Shown in pieces: positions 4,593 through 6,170 of a stretch of 6,170 nt of DNA; positions within the stretch are counted from its first letter, which is position 1; every line of letters starts with the position of its first letter. The notes beneath the pieces are model-generated. The model made no database searches, was not told where the DNA came from, and saw only the letters and a list, made by a program, of their open reading frames with translations. Source of the stretch: Candidatus Heimdallarchaeota archaeon (GTDB taxonomy: Archaea > Asgardarchaeota > Heimdallarchaeia > Heimdallarchaeales > Heimdallarchaeaceae). The stretch lies in contig DAOVRE010000107.1 of NCBI GenBank assembly GCA_030628305.1, positions 1 through 6,170 of the forward strand, in the 5' to 3' direction. The translations under genes and the position numbers were made by a program.

Positions 4593-5774
4593 ATGGTAAA
4601 ACGTAATGTGTTTATAATTGGTACAGGAATAACAAGTTTCGGAGAAAGTTATGAGAACAGTGCAGGCAAACTAGCTTCAAAAGCATTAACACGTGCAATT
4701 GAAAATTCCAAAATCCAGAAAGAATCAGTACAAAGTACATTTATTGGTTCATTGGTTTCTGGTTCAAATTCACAACCAGCCATAGGAGCCAATTGCCTAA
4801 GGGAGAGCAACATAAAAACACCTCATGTTCGAATTGAAGCTGGAAATGCCAGTGGATCTGCAGCATTTCATCAAGCATATCTTGGCATATTGAGTGGAGT
4901 TTATGACTGTTTGGCAGTAGTAGGTGTTGAGAAATTGAGTGATTTTGTTAATGTAGGTGTAGTTGAAAGAATCCTAGGTTCAACTATTGATTATCAATGG
5001 GAATTTGAGATGGGTGCAACATTAACAAGCCTCTATGCAATACTAACTAAAGCCCATATGAAAGAATTTCAAACAACTATGGAACAACTTGCATCGGTTC
5101 CAGTAAAAAATCACAAGAATGGTGTTAACAATCCTAATGCTCAATTCAGAAAAGAAATTGCAATTGAAAGATTCCTTAATGCAAAAAGAATTGCTGATCC
5201 AATAGGCAAATTTGATTCTGCTACTTTTTGTGATGGAAGCGCCTCTGTTATTTTAGCTTCAGAAGATTTCATACTTCATAATAATGATATAAACGGCAAA
5301 GTTCCAATTTTAGGATCTAGTTATGCCTCAGATAATTTAGCGTTACATCATCGTAATTCATTAACTGAATTAAATTCTACAAAAACAGCTGCAGCTACAG
5401 CATATAAAATGGCAAACATTAAACCAGAAAATATCAATGTAGCTGAAGTTCATGACTCATACCCCATAGGTGAAATACTTGCTATTGAAGATCTTGGTTT
5501 CTTTAGGAAAGGTGAAGGAGGAAAAGCTGCTGAAGAAGGCTTAACTAAGCTAAATGGTGAAGTGAGCATAAATACAAGTGGTGGATTAAAAGCAAGAGGA
5601 GACCCATTCGGTGCAACTGGAGTCGCTCAAATCATTGAGATAGTAAAACAGATGCGAGGAGAAGCAGGTAAACGTCAAGTTGGTTCTATTAACTACGGAT
5701 TGACACAAAATGTAATGGGAACAGGAGCCATAACTTACGTAAATGTTCTTGGAAAAGAAGAGGTGAAAAAATAA
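4593..5774 (+). CDS. Thiolase-family protein with replaced catalytic residues
   Basis: By family and position this is the acetyl-CoA acetyltransferase (SCP2-like/archaeal type) of the mevalonate complex. At 393 residues it is full length and aligns from end to end: VGVEKLSDF (110-118), VKNHKNGVNNPNAQFRK (171-187), DPIGKFDSATFCDGSASV (202-219), AEVHDSYPIGE (284-294), INTSGGLKARGDPFGATGVAQ (326-346, split at 336) and RGEAGKRQV (355-363). Active-site positions differ from ordinary thiolases. The nucleophilic Cys of ACASG is Asn85 (GNASG), the His of GHP is Asp337 (GDP), and the His of the C-terminal HN motif is Gln372 (TQNVMG). His287 remains. No frameshift or stop is present and codon use matches the neighbours. 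Normal acetyl transfer through a Cys thioester is therefore unlikely. A scaffold role in the complex, or another reaction on CoA esters, is more probable. Confidence 0.85.
   Translation: MVKRNVFIIGTGITSFGESYENSAGKLASKALTRAIENSKIQKESVQSTFIGSLVSGSNSQPAIGANCLRESNIKTPHVRIEAGNASGSAAFHQAYLGILSGVYDCLAVVGVEKLSDFVNVGVVERILGSTIDYQWEFEMGATLTSLYAILTKAHMKEFQTTMEQLASVPVKNHKNGVNNPNAQFRKEIAIERFLNAKRIADPIGKFDSATFCDGSASVILASEDFILHNNDINGKVPILGSSYASDNLALHHRNSLTELNSTKTAAATAYKMANIKPENINVAEVHDSYPIGEILAIEDLGFFRKGEGGKAAEEGLTKLNGEVSINTSGGLKARGDPFGATGVAQIIEIVKQMRGEAGKRQVGSINYGLTQNVMGTGAITYVNVLGKEEVKK
5760..5766 (+). promoter_or_regulatory. Ribosome-binding site GAGGTGA for the DUF35 gene
   Basis: GAGGTGA lies 7 nt before the ATG at 5774. 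That ATG shares its first base with the TAA of the thiolase-family gene (TAATG), so the two are translationally coupled and the start is well fixed. Confidence 0.75.
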
Positions 5775-6163
5775 TGGAACCACCCAAAATTTGGAGAGAA
5801 AAACGAGGCAAATATTTGGCAATGGGAATTGAATGCTCAGACTGTATGACTAAACAGTTTCCTTTCACAGAGAATTGTACAAAGTGTGGAAGCGAAAATG
5901 TGAAAGAATACAAACTTGCCACAACAGGAAAAATACTGCATTTCTCAACTGTCACTCAAACTTCAGATGAAATGATGAGCAGCACACCTTACTTAATCGC
6001 TATTATAGAACTAGATGATGGTATTAAAGTTACAGGGCAAATCGTTGACTGTAATCTGAACGAGGTAAAAGAAGGAAGTGATGTAAGGATGGTTTTCCGC
6101 GTGCTAGCTAGAAATGGTTCAGAAGGTTTAATTCGTTATGGATACAAGTTTGCCCCCATTTAG
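5774..6163 (+). CDS. DUF35 zinc-ribbon/OB-fold protein of the HMG-CoA synthase complex
   Basis: DUF35 proteins of this type bridge thiolase and HMG-CoA synthase in archaea and take part in CoA binding, so that acetoacetyl-CoA can pass between the two active sites. The 129-residue protein is complete and of normal length. A short N-terminal helix (PPKIWREKRGKY) is followed by a rubredoxin-like zinc ribbon with Cys21, Cys24, Cys35 and Cys38 (CSDC and CTKC). An OB-fold at about 45-129 carries the typical TGKILHFSTV (51-60), PYLIAIIELDDG (72-83), VTGQIVD (86-92) and a C-terminal YGYKFAP. All four metal-binding Cys are present. It overlaps the upstream gene by one base. Its conservation beside an altered thiolase suggests that the complex is still assembled. 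Confidence 0.93.
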   Translation: MEPPKIWREKRGKYLAMGIECSDCMTKQFPFTENCTKCGSENVKEYKLATTGKILHFSTVTQTSDEMMSSTPYLIAIIELDDGIKVTGQIVDCNLNEVKEGSDVRMVFRVLARNGSEGLIRYGYKFAPI

Positions 6164-6170
6164 ATTTTAA

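Noticed and set aside
4845..5708. Frameshift or pseudogene as the cause of the altered thiolase motifs
   Set aside because: The frame is continuous, flanking motifs are in register on both sides of each change, and the changes are single-residue substitutions.
5586..5955. Minus-strand open frames opposite the thiolase/DUF35 junction
   Set aside because: They lie fully within two well-supported genes, overlap each other, have no ribosome-binding site and give low-complexity Phe/Ser-rich peptides.

Overview
The window looks like a piece of an AT-rich archaeal chromosome (roughly one third G+C by eye). Four things point to Archaea. There is an archaeal-type HMG-CoA synthase / thiolase / DUF35 operon. 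There is a UPF0200-type P-loop protein, a family known from Archaea. Ribosome-binding sites are of the GAGGTGAT/GGTG type. TATA-like box A elements lie about 25 nt before the expected transcript starts. A mesophilic lineage, possibly Asgard, would fit the base composition, the GrpE and the coiled-coil/winged-helix protein, but nothing here fixes the phylum.

Layout, left to right. A frame that is already open at the left edge (1-417, +) encodes an unrecognised protein and runs 11 bp into the 3' end of a convergent gene. Three genes then lie on the minus strand: a coiled-coil plus winged-helix protein (407-1357), a UPF0200-family P-loop NTPase (1458-2072), and a small stand-alone PAS-domain protein (2211-2612). 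Between the last two is a 74-nt inverted-repeat element (2091-2164), which probably forms a structured 5' leader or a small RNA. From about 2640 everything is on the plus strand: grpE (2728-3414), then a three-gene operon of HMG-CoA synthase (3548-4588), a thiolase-family protein (4593-5774) and a DUF35 zinc-ribbon/OB-fold protein (5774-6163).

The operon has the order known from archaeal mevalonate pathways. There the thiolase condenses two acetyl-CoA, HMG-CoA synthase adds a third, and the DUF35 protein holds the two enzymes in one channelling complex. Synthase and DUF35 protein keep their key residues. The thiolase-family protein is full length, yet three positions that are catalytic in ordinary thiolases are changed: the nucleophilic Cys is Asn85, the His of GHP is Asp337, and the His of the C-terminal HN motif is Gln372. 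This is the most striking point in the window. It suggests a complex in which the thiolase subunit is a scaffold or has a different chemistry, with acetoacetyl-CoA coming from elsewhere, or a paralogous complex with another product.

The minus-strand genes look like sensory, regulatory or housekeeping functions with no visible link to the mevalonate operon.
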